Assembly (NCBI GenBank): GCA_037951165.1
Contig: JBBDHG010000057.1
Span: forward strand, 12,116,001 to 12,180,000
Direction: 5' to 3'
DNA length: 64,000 bases
Source of the DNA: Lophius americanus
Taxonomy: Eukaryota > Chordata > Actinopteri > Lophiiformes > Lophiidae
The translations under genes were made by a program, and so were the position numbers. The notes under the pieces are model-generated. The model was not told where the DNA came from, made no database searches, and worked only from the letters and a program-made list of their open reading frames with translations. How positions within the stretch are numbered: position 1 is the stretch's first letter; every line of letters starts with the position of its first letter. Positions 60,447-64,000 of this stretch are shown one piece after another.

Positions 60447-61063
60447 TCTTCATGCAATGACTTTGTTTTATCTCTGTGTTTGAGCTCCAGATCTCCTCCC
60501 CTGTCAAAGCAGAGGTCCTGTGGTGTGTCTCCCTGGTTCTGCTATCTTACGGGTCTCTCATTAGAACTATTGTGTCTCCAGTCTTCTCTGCTTTATCTAG
60601 TCAGCGCCCTACCACATGGGCTTGATTGTATGGTGTGCAGTAAACTGTTTGGTGTGAGCATACTCGGTGTATATGACCCTGAGAGTACATTGAAAGAACT
60701 AGACATACATTTTCTGGGGTTTTTTCTTTTAATCTGATGTTCACCATGTCAACATTGCCATATATGGCTTTTCTCTGCAGAGAGAGGCTGTAAAGTGGTT
60801 GGAATGGACCTTTGGAGGAATCTACCTCCGCATATTTCCCTTTCTGAATGTTTACGTCGTCAAGCTTTCTCTTCCCTATGCTTTCCTTTTCCATTTATTT
60901 TTCTTTACCCTCTTTTTCTACTCCTGTTGAAAATACCCCCTTTCAAAAAAAAACTTAGAAATACATTAACAAATACAATAAAAGGCTTGCATTAGAGTCT
61001 TCAACTTGACCTGCACGCAGCATCTGATTAACCAATTACTGAGGTTGAGGTTAAGTTTAGGGA
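60447..61063. other. No recognisable gene
   Basis: Noncoding DNA between two GT tracts. Apparent frames that extend from the GT array into it are not supported. Confidence 0.4.
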
Positions 61064-61096
61064 GTGTTTGTGTGCGTGCGTGTGTGTGTGTGTGTG
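61064..61096. repeat. (GT)n microsatellite with GC interruptions
   Basis: GT repeats with two GC-containing units near the left edge. Confidence 0.9.
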
Positions 61097-62378
61097 AGGG
61101 ACTTTGAGGTCACTGACACTGAGTCCCTGTCTAGACCACCTCTGAGGACATCTTCCCCCATTTTGGTGAAGGAATGAAAAAACATTTCTCTGTCCAAACA
61201 ACTCTGCTGAAGATGAACTATTCCATAAATAAAATTCATATTCATTAATATTGTGTTAATTGATGACTTATCACTGAGATATTACTACTGCTGCTAACTC
61301 AGGAGTCTCTCTCCACAGTTTTCAGCCCCCTGGAAATTGAGGGGACGATCAACACCGGTCCACCTTAAGAGAGTTTTGCATGCAGTTCTTAATGTCTGCC
61401 TGCTGGTGTCAGCCTTGCTTCATGGAGAAACCCTCCCCAGATGGGTTTTACAGCCAAGAGTAGGAGGATTTTCTTAAGGTGGTCATAAGGGATTAAAAAT
61501 ATAAGTAAGAACTATACAGTTGTTTAGTTGGTATCACTGTTTAAGAATGACACAATGTGTTTTATTGTAAATTTTTAAGGAATACATCTCCTGAGCTGTC
61601 CCTTCATCTGTTATTCTATCACATTACTGTGTTAGTGTGTTCTGTCCAGTGTGTGATTGTCCTTTCCTGCATTCTAGCACCAGTGCTGGCTGTGTCTTGG
61701 TGCGGCATGTGGTGACTGACACAGAGAAAGCAGCTTACAGCTCCTGGTCCCTGCAGGGTCTAGGCTGGGCAGGGCAGTGGGGCCTCCCGGACTGCCACCA
61801 ACAGGGCTTTATCAGCCCCCCGGGGATTAATGCGATTTCATCAGGCTTGCATTCGGCCACACACAAATACGCTTTCTTGGTATGCATGCACAGTCAAAGA
61901 AATTGCATGTCAGGCTTCATGCTAAACTCAATAAAAAACACACAGAAAAAGATCTCTGAGATCCTGCTTGTAAGCAGCATATCTGAAAAAAATTGTATGC
62001 AGCAGATGCATGGCTTTCAATCCTTCTGAAGATCTAAAGTGCGAGGAGAAGGTGGGTGAGTACAGGATTATTACAGAGGGGAGTAAACAATGGAAATATC
62101 AGGAGCCTGGGTGGAGTATTACTCTGACATGGAGTGGAACTTGAACTCAGGGTTCAGTTTCACAGTAGGTTGATGGTATCTAAATAAAATATCTTTCTCA
62201 TGAAGATCAGGATGGAGGAGAAGTTGACCTATTGAGTGGCACAAAAGTACCATTACAATGAGATACTGGTGGATCTGAATGAAAACTCAGATGCACCCAG
62301 AACTGTACAATATGGCTACGTTCACAAAACCAGTATTAATGCACAAAAATAATTATTTTTTCTTTGATCTGATTTTAT
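61097..62378. other. No recognisable gene; GC-richer block near 61.7-61.9 kb
   Basis: A 130-codon plus frame (61637-62029) has no recognised domain. The interval of about 61690-61880 is more GC-rich and complex than its surroundings and includes GCCCCCCGGGGATTAATGCG. It could be a conserved noncoding element or an exon, but nothing here decides it. Confidence 0.35.
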
Positions 62379-62420
62379 TAACCCTAACCCTAACCCTAAC
62401 CCTAACCCTAACCCTAACCC
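62379..62420. repeat. Interstitial telomere-like tract (CCCTAA)7
   Basis: Seven uninterrupted CCCTAA units in the C-rich orientation on the plus strand. The antisense frame reading Leu-Gly repeats is an artefact. Confidence 0.97.
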
Positions 62421-64000
62421 AAGGAGGTCCAGCTGGGGGGACATGTCCTTCTGTACCTTTAGAAGGCAAAATAATTCCCTCAAATTCAGAGTCAAAACAT
62501 TTACTGTCATTATTCCAAATCTAAAAAACCAAACAATACATCTATTTTATAGAATTTTGAACAAAATCATTTTTTGAAAGGTAAAGACAGAATTCCCTTT
62601 CACTGCATCTCAATCTATATTTTAGTATATGTTGTTCTCCTAGCACTAAGTTTTCACTGCATTTCAATAAATATATATGCATATGTTGTTCTCCTGGCTC
62701 TTAGTGTTCTTTTGCAAGTTCCATGGTAAAAGAAATTTAAGCAGGGACAGAAATCTAATTTTTTCTTTTCAACTTGAAGCTCAGAAATTTACCAGTTCTC
62801 TTTTCTTTAAAAAAAAATAAAAATCTTCTAGAATCTGGAAGAATCCCTTCTTGAATAAGGATTTCATGATCCCTGATCATTTTTCTCTAACTTTACCATT
62901 TAAATATACAATAACCTACCCGTTGTTCTCAACAACTATTACCTTTACAATGAAACAAAGGCCCACAATTATCACCCTTGTGAAGGACCACTTCTAATTC
63001 TTAAAGGACACTTTTCTGCAAAATGTACCTCTCTGTGTGAAACAGACACTTTCAACTGGATTAATGATCAAGTGTTAATATAGTCCAGGTCTATGTGCTG
63101 AGATGAGTGGATACTTTTTTTTGCACATAAACCTTTCATCCAAAATCCATCCCATAAGTTAACTTAAACTTGAGATCTGTCTGTGAGCAGTGCGTGTTTG
63201 AACTAGTTGTTGGCGGAGACGTTAACTCCAGCTAACATCAACCTTCTGAACGTTTACATGCTGTTCCTGCAGGTGACACACTCACAGCCTGAGGTCGCTG
63301 CCCACTGCTGACCATCATAATGAAGCACCTTGGCCAGACATTAAATCGACTCCTACTGGTGTGATGGTGTGTCTTTATTTCTCAGGTAAAATTTACATTT
63401 GTCACGACCATATAGCAGAAACAATAACACCTTGAGGGCTTGATCTGTCTTCAGTCAGCTCTTGCTGTCTATGTGTGGGACGATCTGTCTATGTTTATGG
63501 CGGCGTCTGTATTTTGTCTGTATTATCTCTTTTATGGCTTTTTGTGCAGCCGAGTGTTTGAGACTACAGGTGTGTGTCTGTGTATTTATGTCTCCGTCTG
63601 TGTTTGTGTGTTAATGTGTGTCTGTGTGTGTGCGGCTTTCACTCTCAGGTGTGACCGTTCAGTTTAGCCTTCAACGTGTCTGGCCTCTGATGCTGTGAAG
63701 AGTGAGTCCATTTGACTCCGTGCTGAGTAAGAGCAGTCTGTTCACCATAAACCATTTAAGTCAGCATTTTTTTATTTTTAACTCAAAAACACATCGACTA
63801 ATTAACAATGAACCACTACAATCATGAAATTACAGGGTAAGGAGTCTAGAGGAACCCTTTCCCTCTGTTCTAGTTTGTGGGTGGGTATGTTTAGTGTGTA
63901 CATGAGAATGCTTTTGTGTTAGGGAATGGGAAATTGTAGGTTTAAGAATAGTTTTATTTCTGTATGACTGTGGAGGGGAAGGGGGTGGGGACTAAAATAG
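62421..64000. other. No recognisable gene
   Basis: Noncoding DNA. A TG-rich interrupted stretch lies at about 63560-63642; the 75-codon frame through it is an artefact. A G-rich run ends the window. Confidence 0.4.

Noticed and set aside
59821..60737. Frames of up to 277 codons across the GT array on both strands
   Set aside because: They consist of Cys-Val or Thr-His repeats produced by the GT microsatellite.
61637..62029. 130-codon plus-strand frame
   Set aside because: No family motif and no clear splice or promoter context; kept only as a possible conserved block.

Overview
The window looks like a gene-poor stretch of a teleost (ray-finned) fish chromosome. The evidence is the repeat content: Rex3-type and other RTE-like LINEs, L2-type LINE pieces, a fish-type Tc1 family, tRNA-headed SINEs, the dispersed TCCATCCATT... 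repeat, long GT and GATA/GACA microsatellites, and vertebrate-type CCCTAA tracts. I found no bacterial operon, CRISPR array, tRNA or rRNA gene, and no intact long reading frame. Family names come from recognising motifs by eye; no database search was run.

Layout. 1-7 kb: unrecognised DNA with an AT-rich palindromic tract (2.4 kb) and a GATA/GACA array (6 kb). 7-11 kb: L2-type LINE ends and a SINE. 11-14.5 kb: a GT tract, a short telomere-like tract, a decayed hAT transposase of the GTF2IRD2-like type (minus strand), then a 3' piece of a Tc1 element. 16-24.5 kb: a Rex3 fragment, then an unclassified repeat (here 'family A') split by a 5'-truncated Rex3 copy, then a second RTE-like LINE. 26.8-43 kb: three copies of a second repeat (here 'family B'), which in its best copy is a 945-bp element with 22-bp inverted ends bordered by TTAA; two tandem copies of family A, one split by a SINE; a SINE head fused to telomere-like repeats; and a degenerate tandem array. 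43-51 kb: two Rex3 pieces, the only plausible host-gene remnant (two phase-compatible exons, 46.7-47.5 kb, with an in-frame TAG), and a nearly full-length but dead Tc1 element. 51-64 kb: a nested palindrome cluster, an antisense L2-type reverse transcriptase piece, a Rex3 piece, a 557-bp GT-rich array with internal higher-order units, and a seven-unit CCCTAA tract.

The genes do not form a pathway. What the window records is layered transposition (Rex3 into family A, an L2-type piece into family B, a SINE into family A) plus repeat expansion and palindrome formation. I did not find an undescribed multi-gene system. The most worthwhile items are the two-exon gene remnant, the TTAA element, the family A repeat with its copy-specific hairpins, the 51.6-kb palindromes and the interstitial telomere-like tracts.
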